Positions 42,011 through 51,699 are shown, counted from the stretch's first letter. The stretch is 64,000 bases of DNA from Treponema sp. Marseille-Q4130 (GCF_014334325.1 NZ_JACSET010000008.1:1-64000); one strand, 5' to 3'. Notes: generated from the letters alone by a model not told the origin. Translations and numbers: made by a program.

Positions 42011-43807
42011 TTATTTATACATCGGGCCGTACGCTTTGCACGCGCGGTAATCCTGTCCTTCTTTGTCCATGCCGTACGCATTCCAGCACGCCGGACGGAA
42101 GATTTTGCTTTCGTCGACGTTGTGCATGCATACGGGGATGCGCAGTATGGAGCAGAGCGTGATTATATCCGCGCCGATGTGTCCGTACGAAATCGCACCG
42201 TGGTTTGCGCCCCAGTTGTTCATAACGTCGTATGCGTTTGTAAACGGAGCGCTGCCCGTCGGACGCGGAGCGAACCACGTGCACGGCCACGTGTAGTCGG
42301 TGCGTTTCCAAATCGCATCGGCGACGTCGTCCGGCAGTTTTACCGACCAGCCTTCGACGAGCTGCAGCACGGGGCCGATCCCTTTGACGATATTGATCCG
42401 AGCCATCGTCATGGGCATTTCGGCTTTTGTGATAAAGCGGGAGGAAAATCCGCCGCCGCGGAAATACCCCTGATCCGACGTACACCATTCGGTCGCTTTG
42501 AGACATGCGTCGATGTCCGCTTCGGTCATTTCCCAAAACGGCTTCATAACCGCGTTTCCGTTTTTATCTTTGACTTCGCCGCACGCATCGATCGTACACG
42601 CGCCGCTGTTTATCAAGTGGATAAAACCGCCGGCATCTTTTGCCTTTCCTTCGAGCGCATAGCCCGTTTCGTTTTTGACGCTTTCGCCTGTCCAGCACGT
42701 GCGCACGTCCGCAAACATTTGAGAGCGGTTCGTGAGCAGTTTTAAAAGCAGCATCGTCGCTCCGTTCAGCGTATCGTTTTCCGTTGCGAAGACGTAGGGT
42801 TCGCGCGCGCCGTTCCAATCGAAGGGCGTGTTCAAAATCGCTTCGGGGAAATCGGTGTCGGGGAATATATCCGTCCATTGGCGCTGTCCTTGAAAGCCCG
42901 CCGCGATCGCGTTGTGTCCGAGCGCTTCTTCGCCCCAGCCGATTTCTCTGAGTTTCGGATTGCCGTTCATCAAATCTTTAATGATAAGCGCGCACTTGAC
43001 GGTAAACTCCCAATCCGCGTCGATCTGCGCGGGAGTTTTTTGCGCTTCTTTCGGATTTTTATCGAATCCCGTCGGACAATTTTTACGCGTCCATTCGAGC
43101 GCGCGTTTGTATTCGTCTTTGTCGTAGATCTCTTTTTCGATGCGGCGGTACACTTCGATTTCATCGACGGATTCTACGCGCATGCCGAGGTACTCTTCAA
43201 AAAAGTCGGGATCGATTTGCGAACCGGATATCCCCATGCACGTCGCTCCGATCTGCAGATAGGATTTGCCGCGCATGGTCGCTGCGGCTACGGATGCTTT
43301 TCCGAAACGTATCAATTTTTCTTTTACGTCGTCGGGGATCGTTTTGTCGTCGAATTTCTGTACGGTGCTGCCGTAGATGCCGAACGCGGGGAGACCTTTG
43401 CGCGCGTAGCCGGCGAGCACGCTTGCAAGGTATACGGCGCCCGGGCGTTCCGTCGCGTTTAAACCCCACACGCCTTTTATCGTCATGGGATCGTTATCCA
43501 TCGTTTCGGAACCGTAGCACCAGCACGGCGAAACCGACAGCGTGATATCGACACCGGCTTTTTTGAATTTTTCCGCACATGCGGCCGATTCGGCAACGCG
43601 CCCGATCGTGCCGTCCGCGATGAGCACTTTTACCGGCTCTCCGTTTGTGTAGAACACGTTTCGTTCGAGCAGCTCTTTTGCCTGATGCGCCATGCGCATC
43701 GTCAGTTCTTCCAGCGAAGCGCGGACGTTAAGCATGCCTTCTCTCGCGTCGATGATGGGGCGGATACCGATGATCGGATACTCGCCGATTAACCTTGATT
43801 TTGCCAT
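42011..43807 (-). CDS. fucI: L-fucose isomerase
   Basis: 598 residues; interconverts L-fucose and L-fuculose (also D-arabinose and D-ribulose) with Mn. Family blocks are PIIGIRPIIDAREGML at the start, NVDESKIFRPACWNAYG at the end and FSSRFITKAEMPMTMARIN in the middle. The start at 43807 is preceded by AGGAGG. It is the last gene of the large transport cluster, 16 bases after the GntR-type regulator. No fuculokinase or fuculose aldolase is nearby, so the true substrate may differ. Confidence 0.93.
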   Translation of the reverse strand: MAKSRLIGEYPIIGIRPIIDAREGMLNVRASLEELTMRMAHQAKELLERNVFYTNGEPVKVLIADGTIGRVAESAACAEKFKKAGVDITLSVSPCWCYGSETMDNDPMTIKGVWGLNATERPGAVYLASVLAGYARKGLPAFGIYGSTVQKFDDKTIPDDVKEKLIRFGKASVAAATMRGKSYLQIGATCMGISGSQIDPDFFEEYLGMRVESVDEIEVYRRIEKEIYDKDEYKRALEWTRKNCPTGFDKNPKEAQKTPAQIDADWEFTVKCALIIKDLMNGNPKLREIGWGEEALGHNAIAAGFQGQRQWTDIFPDTDFPEAILNTPFDWNGAREPYVFATENDTLNGATMLLLKLLTNRSQMFADVRTCWTGESVKNETGYALEGKAKDAGGFIHLINSGACTIDACGEVKDKNGNAVMKPFWEMTEADIDACLKATEWCTSDQGYFRGGGFSSRFITKAEMPMTMARINIVKGIGPVLQLVEGWSVKLPDDVADAIWKRTDYTWPCTWFAPRPTGSAPFTNAYDVMNNWGANHGAISYGHIGADIITLCSILRIPVCMHNVDESKIFRPACWNAYGMDKEGQDYRACKAYGPMYK

Positions 43808-43823
43808 TGCATAATCCTCCTGA

Positions 43824-44555
43824 TCATATATTAATTGTAACCTCTGTTTTGTTCGCCGCAAATATTTCCACGTTGCGTTTCGATGCGGCGATGTGTTCGT
43901 TCATCGCGACGACGGCGTCGGTCGTATTGTGCGCTTCGAGAGCGTGCAATATTTTTTTGTGCCGTATGATTGCATCGTCTATGCCGCCTGCGACGAGGAC
44001 GCCTTTTCCCATGTAGTCGGTGAGCAGAGAGATGAGCACGTCGTTGAATATTTCGAGCAAGGCGTTGCCGGACGCTTTCGCTATGAGATTGTGAAAGCGG
44101 CAATCCAATGCGACGCGCTCTTTCGGCGAAAGCGCTTTGTCCGAAAACTCTTCGATGTTGCTCCGCAGCGCTTCCAGTATATCGTCGGTGATATTCGCGG
44201 CTGCAAGGCGCGCGGCGTTTACTTCGAGCATGGCGCGCATCTGCGTCAGATCGTCGTCGGAGATGTTGTTCATCTGCATGATTCTGCTTACCGCGGAAAA
44301 CACCGTTGAATTTTTCGGCTTTGTGACAAAAGCGCCGAGCCCGTTTTTCAATGCGACGAGTCCGCGCTCCTGCAGAACTTTCAGCGCTTCACGGACTACG
44401 GGACGGGACACGCGGTACTGCTCGGCGAGCTGCTGTTCCGACGGAAGTTTTTCGTTTACGGGAAACGCATCCGAATTAACAATAGTGTCTTCCAAGCGAT
44501 CGGCAATCTGTACGCTTAAGTTGTCTCTTACCAAGGTGAAACTATTGTCGGTCAT
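43824..44555 (-). CDS. FadR-type GntR transcription regulator
   Basis: 243 residues: winged HTH (EKLPSEQQLAEQYRVSRPVVREALKVLQERGLV, ~36-70) and an FCD ligand domain (~95-235) with the metal-type His and Asp pattern (LDCRFHNLIAKASGN). It probably controls the sugar cluster; the inverted repeat at 51526-51558 is a candidate site. Confidence 0.92.
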   Translation of the reverse strand: MTDNSFTLVRDNLSVQIADRLEDTIVNSDAFPVNEKLPSEQQLAEQYRVSRPVVREALKVLQERGLVALKNGLGAFVTKPKNSTVFSAVSRIMQMNNISDDDLTQMRAMLEVNAARLAAANITDDILEALRSNIEEFSDKALSPKERVALDCRFHNLIAKASGNALLEIFNDVLISLLTDYMGKGVLVAGGIDDAIIRHKKILHALEAHNTTDAVVAMNEHIAASKRNVEIFAANKTEVTINI

Positions 44556-44561
44556 ACGGCA

Positions 44562-45482
44562 TTATCCTGCAAGACCGAGTTCCGCGCGGATGTCTTTTTC
44601 CATGCGGATAAGGCTTTCGATTTCGTGCCGCGCATTTTCGTTCAATACGGAAACGTCTTTGCTCCTCGTCACAAGCGACATGGGAAGGCCGGTAAGACTG
44701 TAGTGGAACTTCGCGTTTACCGGATACGCGCGCGCTTCCGATACCGCCGCGACCGTTAAAAAGTCGCTGATTTTGCGCGCTTTTTCCGGCTCGGTTTTAA
44801 AGTGATCGTACATCCATTTGTAGATGTCGATGTGGAAATTCGCCATGACGCCGTTGTAGCCGTCGTAACCCGCGATGAGCGAATCGAGCAGTGTCGACGT
44901 ATTTGCGTTGAACAGCGAAAGCTTTGTGCCGGCGGTGAGTTTGACGCGGCGCGCTTCTATTTCGTTCGAACAGCTTACGTCTTTTAAAAAGACGAGTTTG
45001 CCTGTACGCGCGCAGTCGGCGAGGAAGTCGTCGGTGAGCAGGCGCAAGTACGGATACGGACACTCGTAGAGACCGAGCGTAACGCCCGAAAGCTGGCGGA
45101 AAATATCTTCTGCATTTTTGTTGAAGACGGCTTCTCCTTCGTTTTGTTTTGCCATACGGTTTGCGACGAGAACGACCGCATCGACGCCCGTCTTCGCCAT
45201 AGCTCCCAATTCGTCTATCTGCTCCGCATGATCGTCCGACGTATGCCCCGATGCGATCACTTTGATCCTGCCGGCGTTGGCGTCGACGACGGCTTTCGCT
45301 ATATCGAGCTTTTCCTGCTTTGAAAGAAAAAACATTTCGCTCGATTGGCAGACGGCGAAAATTCCGTCGGCGCCGTGAGCGATATACCATTCGACGAGTT
45401 TTTTAATCGCATCGAAATCGACCGTATTGTTTTCCGTAAACGGCGTGATCATCGTAGGCCAGCAGCCGTGATATTCTTTCAT
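44562..45482 (-). CDS. DHDPS/NAL-family lyase or aldolase
   Basis: 306-residue TIM barrel of the DapA/NanA family. The Schiff-base Lys is in KLVFLKDVSC (~165) and the Tyr in GLYECPYPY. The substrate loop reads FAVCQSSEMFFLS instead of the GTTGE of DapA, so it is not a lysine-pathway enzyme. Context with TRAP transporters and YhcH suggests a keto-sugar-acid aldolase such as for sialic acid or keto-deoxy acids; substrate unknown. Confidence 0.88.
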   Translation of the reverse strand: MKEYHGCWPTMITPFTENNTVDFDAIKKLVEWYIAHGADGIFAVCQSSEMFFLSKQEKLDIAKAVVDANAGRIKVIASGHTSDDHAEQIDELGAMAKTGVDAVVLVANRMAKQNEGEAVFNKNAEDIFRQLSGVTLGLYECPYPYLRLLTDDFLADCARTGKLVFLKDVSCSNEIEARRVKLTAGTKLSLFNANTSTLLDSLIAGYDGYNGVMANFHIDIYKWMYDHFKTEPEKARKISDFLTVAAVSEARAYPVNAKFHYSLTGLPMSLVTRSKDVSVLNENARHEIESLIRMEKDIRAELGLAG

Positions 45483-45507
45483 ACAATCTCCTTAATTCAT
45501 AATTAAA

Positions 45508-46797
45508 TTACAACAGCCCTGCAAGCTTCGGCAGGAACAGCACCGTTTGCGGAAAATACGTTATGATGACGAGGACGAGCAGCATCGCTATGAGCGGCCA
45601 CACGATCTCTTTCATAATACCTTTAAGCGGTGTACCCGATATGCCGCTCGTGATAAACAGCAGCATACCGAACGGAGGTGTGGAAAGTCCGACCATCATG
45701 TTGAACGTTACGACCAATCCGAAGTGTATCATGTCGATTCCGAGTTTTTGCGCAACGGGGATCATGATCGGAACGAAGACGAGCTGGATCGTCGATGTGT
45801 CGATAAACATGCCGAGAAAGAGGATGACGATATTCACCAGGAGCAAAAACTGATATTTGCTCGACGTGATCGAAAGGATCCAGTTTCCGATGTGTACCGC
45901 AAGCTGTTCGCGCGCGACGATATAGCTGATGATCGTTGCAGCTCCTATCATAAGCGAGGTTGCGCCGACGTCTTTTACCGTCGTTTTGATGACTTCGAAT
46001 AAGTCTTTCCAGCCCATTGCGCGGTACGCGATGACGGAGATGAGCAGCGCGTACAATCCCGCCACGGCACCCGCTTCGGTCGGCGTCATAACGCCCGTAT
46101 AGATACCTACGAGGAGGATGACGGGCGTAAGCAATGACGGAAGCGCTTTCAGCGTAAAAGCGAGGAATTCGCGCAGTACGATTTTATCGCCGCGCGGGTA
46201 GTCGCGCTTTTTTGCGACGACGGCGACGTATACCATGAGGAATATCGTGAGCAGGATTGCCGGAATCATGCCGCCCATAAACAGCGCACCGACCGACGTG
46301 CTGCTGAGCATCGCATAGATGACGAGCGGAATCGACGGCGGAAATATCGGGCCGATCGTTGCGGACGCTGCAGTGATCGCACAGCTGAATTCGTCGTCAA
46401 AGCCTTTTTGCCGCATCGCCTGGATTTCGATTTTGCCCAAGCCGGCCGCATCGGCTATTGCCGAACCGGTCATGCCGGAAAAAATAAGAGAAGCGATGAC
46501 ATTTACGTGACCGAGCGCGCCTCTCATGCGTCCGCACAAACCGCCTGCGAATTTAAATACCATGTCGGTGACTTTTCCCGAATTCATTACGTTTGCGGTA
46601 AAGATAAAAAGCGGAACAGCGATGATAACGTAATTCGTGTAGAACGTGTTCATCACTTGATTGACGACAAGGCTCAGATCTCGACCGGTTATCAAAAGAT
46701 AGCAGACGGCGGAGCTGAGCATACCGAGCGCGATCGGCATACGCAGGATAAAAATTAAAATGAATACGATAAGCGAAACCGTAAGTCCGAGACTCAT
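45508..46797 (-). CDS. TRAP transporter large permease (DctM), system 2
   Basis: 429 residues, about 12 membrane segments. Family motifs GMTGSAIADAAGLGKIEIQAM and TIGPIFPPSIPLVIYAM are clear. Its ATG overlaps the small-permease stop by four bases (ATGA). It drives sodium- or proton-coupled import with its binding protein. Confidence 0.93.
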   Translation of the reverse strand: MSLGLTVSLIVFILIFILRMPIALGMLSSAVCYLLITGRDLSLVVNQVMNTFYTNYVIIAVPLFIFTANVMNSGKVTDMVFKFAGGLCGRMRGALGHVNVIASLIFSGMTGSAIADAAGLGKIEIQAMRQKGFDDEFSCAITAASATIGPIFPPSIPLVIYAMLSSTSVGALFMGGMIPAILLTIFLMVYVAVVAKKRDYPRGDKIVLREFLAFTLKALPSLLTPVILLVGIYTGVMTPTEAGAVAGLYALLISVIAYRAMGWKDLFEVIKTTVKDVGATSLMIGAATIISYIVAREQLAVHIGNWILSITSSKYQFLLLVNIVILFLGMFIDTSTIQLVFVPIMIPVAQKLGIDMIHFGLVVTFNMMVGLSTPPFGMLLFITSGISGTPLKGIMKEIVWPLIAMLLVLVIITYFPQTVLFLPKLAGLL

Positions 46798-47348
46798 ACG
46801 CTGCCTCCGTCTGCGGCTTTTCCGATTACCGCCGCGTTTTCTTTATCCGCTTTATGATCTTCGGAGTCGTCGAGTTTGCCGCAGATGACTTTGATGTCTT
46901 CGATGCACGGTTTGATGCTGTACCCGATGACGGAAAGCAAAAAATATGCGAAGGGCAAAAACACCCATGTCAAACTCACGCGAAGCACCGCCGTACGCTG
47001 GAATCCTTGAAAGAGGGAAAAGCTTATGGAAGGGATAAACAGGGCGGCGAAAGTTAAAATAATAATGATATTGCCGGCCAGGCGCATCGCGGCGGCAATT
47101 TTCGGGCTGTACATATCGTACAGCATCGTAAACTGCACATGCCCGTGCTTTCGCATCGTATAGCATGCGCCGAGTATAACCGTCCAACAAAAACCGAGTA
47201 CGATGAGATCGTTTGTCATGATGATGGGGCGGTTGAAAACGTAGCGTGAAACGACTTGCAGAATAAACGCGATAAACAGTACCGAAAACGAAATAATCGG
47301 AATATACACTTCCATACAATTCCGCAAAAATAATAAAATTTTTTTCAT
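46794..47348 (-). CDS. TRAP transporter small permease (DctQ), system 2
   Basis: 184 residues with four membrane segments (~14-34, ~47-66, ~85-105, ~130-150) and the family block NRPIIMTNDLIVLGFCWTVILGACYTMRKHGHVQF. A GGAG site precedes the ATG. Confidence 0.9.
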   Translation of the reverse strand: MKKILLFLRNCMEVYIPIISFSVLFIAFILQVVSRYVFNRPIIMTNDLIVLGFCWTVILGACYTMRKHGHVQFTMLYDMYSPKIAAAMRLAGNIIIILTFAALFIPSISFSLFQGFQRTAVLRVSLTWVFLPFAYFLLSVIGYSIKPCIEDIKVICGKLDDSEDHKADKENAAVIGKAADGGSV

Positions 47349-47380
47349 GATATCTCCGTTGCGTTGGAAAGCGCCGCGCT

Positions 47381-47410
47381 GTACGGAGGAGCGCGGATGC
47401 TCCCCCGTAC
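47381..47410 (-). terminator. Intercistronic hairpin after the binding-protein gene
   Basis: GTACGG-A-GGAGC and GCTCC-C-CCGTAC form a strong stem with one mismatch, four bases beyond the binding-protein stop. Such hairpins commonly raise binding-protein mRNA over permease mRNA. Confidence 0.7.
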
Positions 47411-47413
47411 GCG

Positions 47414-48415
47414 TCAGTTGCCTGCGGCCTGCACTTTATCGAACAGGGCTTTATCCCACGATTTTGCATAATCGCTTGCAAGGTATTTGCCGAGGACTTC
47501 TTTGCTGAACGCGTTGAGGTCGGCGTTGTATACTTTGAGTCCCTGCGATTTGAAGAAGCCGATGAGTTCGGCTTCCGCCGCGCGGTTCGTTTTATCGCAG
47601 AATTCGATGCCGGCTTTTACGCCTTCCATGATCCAGCCCTGCTGTTCTTTGGTAAGCGACTGCCATTTCTTTTCGTTGATTGCGGGCCATACGCTGTCTA
47701 CGACGTGGTTCGTGATCGTAATCGATTTCGTCACTTCGTAGAATTTCGCGTTTTTGTCGGTCGGCAGCGGGTTTTCCTGACCGTCGACGGTTTTCGTCTG
47801 CAGCGCCATGTACAGTTCCGAAAAGGAAACCGGCGTCGGGTTTGCGCCGAGCGCTTTGCCGAGGAATATCCACGAATCGGAATTCGGCATGCGGAGTTTT
47901 ACTCCTTTGAGATCTGCGGGCGTTTTGATCGGTCTGTCTTCCACCATATTCATCTGGCGCGTGCCGAGGTACTCCGCGCCGAGCGGACGGATGCCCTGCT
48001 CTTTTGCGATGCGCTCGAATACTTCTTTGCCGACCGGGCCGTTCATGACCTTTGTCATGTGCTCATAGCTTTTGAAGATATAACCGGCGGTAAACATGGA
48101 TACCCACGGAGAGCCGTCGGTAAGCCATGCGGCTGCGGTTGCGGTCATATCGGCTTGTCCCGTTTTTACGGCAGTGAGTTCCTGTTCCTGTTTGAACAGA
48201 GAAGCGGAATCGTAGGTGAGCACTTTGATCGTTCCGCCGGAAAGCTTTTCAACCGTTTCTTTGAAAACCATCATCGCTTTCGTATGCGCGTCCGTCGGGA
48301 CGGCAGTCATCGTATACGTCAGTTCGATAGGCTTGTTCGCATCCGCCTGTCCGTTGGCAAAAACCGCAGGGAGCAGCATCGCTGCCCCAAGCATCATAGC
48401 GAGTATTTTTTTCAT
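47414..48415 (-). CDS. TRAP transporter substrate-binding protein (DctP), system 2
   Basis: 333 residues with signal peptide (PAVFANG cleavage). GVKLRMPNSDSWIFLGKALGANPTPV contains the carboxylate-binding Arg. It is clearly diverged from the other two binding proteins, so its ligand probably differs. AGGAGG precedes the start. Confidence 0.93.
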   Translation of the reverse strand: MKKILAMMLGAAMLLPAVFANGQADANKPIELTYTMTAVPTDAHTKAMMVFKETVEKLSGGTIKVLTYDSASLFKQEQELTAVKTGQADMTATAAAWLTDGSPWVSMFTAGYIFKSYEHMTKVMNGPVGKEVFERIAKEQGIRPLGAEYLGTRQMNMVEDRPIKTPADLKGVKLRMPNSDSWIFLGKALGANPTPVSFSELYMALQTKTVDGQENPLPTDKNAKFYEVTKSITITNHVVDSVWPAINEKKWQSLTKEQQGWIMEGVKAGIEFCDKTNRAAEAELIGFFKSQGLKVYNADLNAFSKEVLGKYLASDYAKSWDKALFDKVQAAGN

Positions 48416-48519
48416 ACTAACCTCCTGGAAAGGCGTCGGGAAGCGTATCTCTTTTACAGCTTCAGGACGTCTTTTATTTTTATTACCGACGGCATACGCT
48501 GCCGGCTTGTTTCCTCAGT

Positions 48520-49806
48520 TTACAATTCCGGTCCGAACAACAGATTCGGGATCCACGTCGTGATTCCCGGGATCAGCGTAATCAAAAGCAAAACCGTAAT
48601 AAGCGGTATGAGAAACGGTGCGGTCGCTTTTGTGACGCGTTCGAACGAAACCTTTGCGACGTTTGAAACGACATACAAAACGATTCCGACCGGCGGCGTC
48701 AACAGTCCGATCATCAGGTTTAAGATCATCATGATGCCGAACTGTGTCGGGCTGACGCCGAGCGCGTGCATGAGCGGGATAAATATCGGCGTGAGGATCA
48801 TGATGGCGGCATTCGCTTCCATGAACATACCGACGAAGAGCAGGAAGGCGTTGATGAGCAGCAAAATGACGACGGGGTGATTGGAAACGGACATGATACC
48901 CGATGCGAGTATCTGCGGCACGTTTGCGACCGAAAGCGACCAGCCGAACATAACCGCCGTCATGACGAGCGCGAGAACGACGCCGTTCGTTTCCACCGTC
49001 GCAAGGATGATACGCGGCAAATCTTTAATGCTGAATTCTTTGTAGACGAAGAGACCGAGGATGAGCGAATAGAACGCCGCAAACACGGCCGCTTCCGTCG
49101 GCGTAAATACGCCCGACACGATACCGCCGAACAGCAGTACCGGAGCCATGAGCGCCCAAAATGCATCTTTAAATGCCTGCCACAAAATTTTTTTTGTCGG
49201 GCGAGGCGCACGCGGATAAGCTCTGCGCTTTGCGTAGCAAAAGACCATAATCATAAGCGTACCCGCCATAAGAACGCCCGGCAAAAGCCCGCCCATAAAG
49301 AGCCGTCCGACGGACGCTTCGGCGAGAACCGCGTACAGTACCATCGGCAAGCTCGGCGGAATGATAGGCCCTATCGTCGAAGAAGCACCGGTGACTGCGC
49401 ACGAAAAGTCATCGTCAAATCCGGCGTCGCGCATCGCTTTGATTTCGATTGTACCCAAGCCTGCCGCGTCCGCAACCGCAGTGCCGCTCATGCCTGCAAA
49501 CAAAACCGATGCGACGATATTCGCGTGGCCGAGACCTCCGGGCATGTGTCCGACAAGCACGTTTGCGAAGTTGAACATGCGTTTCGTCACGCCCGACGTA
49601 TTCATGATATTGCCCATGATGATAAAAAACGGCGCGGCCAGCAGCGGAAACGAATTCGCAGCCATCGTTATGCGCTGTATGACGGTAAGAGGTGTAAATC
49701 CGTTCGTCAGGCAGTAGAGCAGGGAACAGATGCCGAGGTTGGCGTAAATATTCGTTCCGACGATGAGCAGGACGATAAACAGAATAAAGATGATACCCAT
49801 GTTCAT
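48520..49806 (-). CDS. TRAP transporter large permease (DctM), system 1
   Basis: 428 residues from the ATG at 49806, which overlaps the small-permease stop (ATGA). Motifs GMSGTAVADAAGLGTIEIKAM and TIGPIIPPSLPMVLYAV; about 12 membrane segments. The frame is open far upstream, but those residues are polar shadow sequence. Confidence 0.93.
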   Translation of the reverse strand: MNMGIIFILFIVLLIVGTNIYANLGICSLLYCLTNGFTPLTVIQRITMAANSFPLLAAPFFIIMGNIMNTSGVTKRMFNFANVLVGHMPGGLGHANIVASVLFAGMSGTAVADAAGLGTIEIKAMRDAGFDDDFSCAVTGASSTIGPIIPPSLPMVLYAVLAEASVGRLFMGGLLPGVLMAGTLMIMVFCYAKRRAYPRAPRPTKKILWQAFKDAFWALMAPVLLFGGIVSGVFTPTEAAVFAAFYSLILGLFVYKEFSIKDLPRIILATVETNGVVLALVMTAVMFGWSLSVANVPQILASGIMSVSNHPVVILLLINAFLLFVGMFMEANAAIMILTPIFIPLMHALGVSPTQFGIMMILNLMIGLLTPPVGIVLYVVSNVAKVSFERVTKATAPFLIPLITVLLLITLIPGITTWIPNLLFGPEL

Positions 49807-50303
49807 ACGGCAGTCCCCTTGTCCGCATCGCGTTTCCATACGCTGTTTTTGAGATGCAGCAGTTCGTATACGATGATGAGCGTATTGGCAAACGGCACGA
49901 CCGCGTACACAAAGCTTATCGTAATCGGAATGGTGATCGCCGGAAGCATCGTGCTCGCTTTCGTCATTCCGATGCCGTATACGATCATGTATGCCGAAAA
50001 CACGATAAGGATAAGGCTGTTGAGCGTATCGATCATCTTGTGCAGTGTTTTCGGAAGCAGGTTGACGATAATCGTAATCTGTATGTGGCTTCTGTTTCTT
50101 GTGCCGAGGACCCAGCCGAGATAACAGATCCACACAAATGCATATCGTATTAATTCTTCAGACCACACGAGCGGTTTGTTCAAAACATAGCGCATGCATA
50201 TTTGACACAGCGCTAAAATAAATATGACTAAGAAGAGAACGACGGAAAGCCGGTCGATACATTTGTTGACGGCAGCCGTTACTTTTTCCTCTACGCGATT
50301 CAT
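49803..50303 (-). CDS. TRAP transporter small permease (DctQ), system 1
   Basis: 166 residues, four membrane segments, with VWSEELIRYAFVWICYLGWVLGTRNRSHIQ typical of DctQ. The start at 50303 follows GGGAG, which is the end of a dispersed-element copy (50310-50405). Confidence 0.9.
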   Translation of the reverse strand: MNRVEEKVTAAVNKCIDRLSVVLFLVIFILALCQICMRYVLNKPLVWSEELIRYAFVWICYLGWVLGTRNRSHIQITIIVNLLPKTLHKMIDTLNSLILIVFSAYMIVYGIGMTKASTMLPAITIPITISFVYAVVPFANTLIIVYELLHLKNSVWKRDADKGTAV

Positions 50304-50309
50304 TGTTTT

Positions 50310-50405
50310 CTCCCATGAAAACCCGTATGAAAACTTTTGCGAAACGCTCGAGCCGGTCAAAGGGTTTTCGGCAGTGCGCGGCGGACGCATCTTTATAATC
50401 GAATG
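50310..50405 (-). repeat. Dispersed element, 3' half (copy 5)
   Basis: Minus strand: CGATTATAAAGATGCGTCC ... CGCGCACTGCCG ... GCAAAAGTTTTCAT ... ATGGGAG aligns with the 3' half of copies 1 and 2. It separates the binding-protein gene from its permease genes, and TGCGG-AACTG-CCGCA (50406-50420) adds a hairpin. Confidence 0.6.
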
Positions 50406-50499
50406 TGCGGAACTGCCGCATTTTAAAAACAGCGGACGAATGTCGGAGCCGCCCGATTTCCGAACAACTCCGACGTTTTGTTGATCGACGACAGCTTCG

Positions 50500-51507
50500 T
50501 TATTTAATATTTTGGATGCTGTCCCACGTACCCTTGCCCCATTTCGCTTCGAACATAGGCGGTACGACTTTCAATGTTGCCTGCCGGAAGCTTTCGACAT
50601 CGGGCGTGATGACCGTGACGCCCTGCGATTGGAGTTTTGCAATCAAATCTTTTTCCTGCTTGATGATTTCGCCGTTCTGCCATTTGATGTTTTTTGCGAT
50701 CGACGCTTTGACGATTTCCTGATCGGCCGGAGCGATTTTCTGCCATACCTTTTCGTTGATGACGATGAGCATCGGCGTCATAATGTGTCCGGTGAGGATG
50801 ATATATTTTTGCACTTCCTGGAATTTCGCGGATGAAAAAGTCGGCAGCGGGTTTTCCTGACCGTCGACGATATTTTGCTGAAGCGCGAGATACAGTTCGT
50901 TGAACGTGATAGGGGTGGGATTCGATCCCCATGAGCGCGCCATTGCGACGAAGACATCGTTTTCCGGAACGCGGATTTTCATACCCGCGCAGTCCGAAAC
51001 TTTGCGCACTTCTTTTTTCGACGTCGAAAGGTGGCGCGTTCCGTAGTACATCGCACCGAGCAAACGCATGCCGCTGCCCTTGATCAGCTCTTCGTTGATC
51101 TTTTGACCGAATGCACCGTCGATCGCTTTTTCAAGATGCTCGACATTGCGCCAAATATACGGCGCTTCGGCGATCGTCACCGACGGTACGTACTGTCCGA
51201 AGTTCGCCGCTCCTTCGCTGACCATATCGACGATGCCGGTCTGCGTGCCTTGGATCAGGTCCATGCTGCCGCCGAGCGCTCCGCCGGGAAAGCCTTTGAT
51301 TTCGACGCGGCCGTTCGTCTGTTTCGACACTTCTTCCGCTACGCGCATCATCGTCTGAGACGCCGGATGTGCAGGCGGATGTACCGATGCCCACTTTATC
51401 GTTACTTTTTGACCGGTCGCAGCATTGCTGCCGTCGCTGCCGCCCGAAGCCGCTGCAATTCCGCAGATCAGCAAAACCGTCGCCGCTGCACAAATCAGTT
51501 TTTTCAT
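50500..51507 (-). CDS. TRAP transporter substrate-binding protein (DctP), system 1
   Basis: 335 residues with signal peptide. KWASVHPPAHPASQ and GMKIRVPENDVFVAMARSWGSNPTPI hold the binding residues. GAGGAG precedes the ATG. First gene of the long cluster running down to fucI. Close paralogue of 40701-41717. Confidence 0.94.
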   Translation of the reverse strand: MKKLICAAATVLLICGIAAASGGSDGSNAATGQKVTIKWASVHPPAHPASQTMMRVAEEVSKQTNGRVEIKGFPGGALGGSMDLIQGTQTGIVDMVSEGAANFGQYVPSVTIAEAPYIWRNVEHLEKAIDGAFGQKINEELIKGSGMRLLGAMYYGTRHLSTSKKEVRKVSDCAGMKIRVPENDVFVAMARSWGSNPTPITFNELYLALQQNIVDGQENPLPTFSSAKFQEVQKYIILTGHIMTPMLIVINEKVWQKIAPADQEIVKASIAKNIKWQNGEIIKQEKDLIAKLQSQGVTVITPDVESFRQATLKVVPPMFEAKWGKGTWDSIQNIK

Positions 51508-51525
51508 AGAGACTCCTCGTATAAG

Positions 51526-51558
51526 ATGTTACCTGTCAAACAGGTTGATAGGTAACAT
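51526..51558 (-). promoter_or_regulatory. Inverted repeat at the cluster promoter
   Basis: ATGTTACC and GGTAACAT lie 17 bases apart, with an inner CCTGT-CAA-ACAGG. It overlaps the -10 and start point, as expected for a GntR-type repressor site. Confidence 0.6.
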
Positions 51559-51585
51559 GGTAGCACGAGTTTCCGGAGCTGTCAA
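51557..51585 (-). promoter_or_regulatory. Promoter of the TRAP/fucI cluster
   Basis: TTGACA and TACCAT are 17 bases apart; the spacer CTCxGGAAACTCGTGC closely matches that at 41769-41797. Confidence 0.75.
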
Positions 51586-51699
51586 ATTTTTTTTATAAAA
51601 AACCGATTTTTTCAATCGTTTCGCGCATCAATCGCATGACGGGATGGTGAATTTTGATCACAAATAACAGTATGCCGAAGCGGGATTCCGGCTGCGTGC

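Noticed and set aside
47705-50124. Long plus-strand frames opposite the TRAP genes
   Set aside because: They lie antisense to complete dctP and dctM genes and have His/Arg/Asp-rich shadow composition.
48520-50133. A 537-residue DctM with a long N-terminal extension
   Set aside because: The extension is polar shadow of dctQ; the ATGA overlap at 49806 gives the normal family start.
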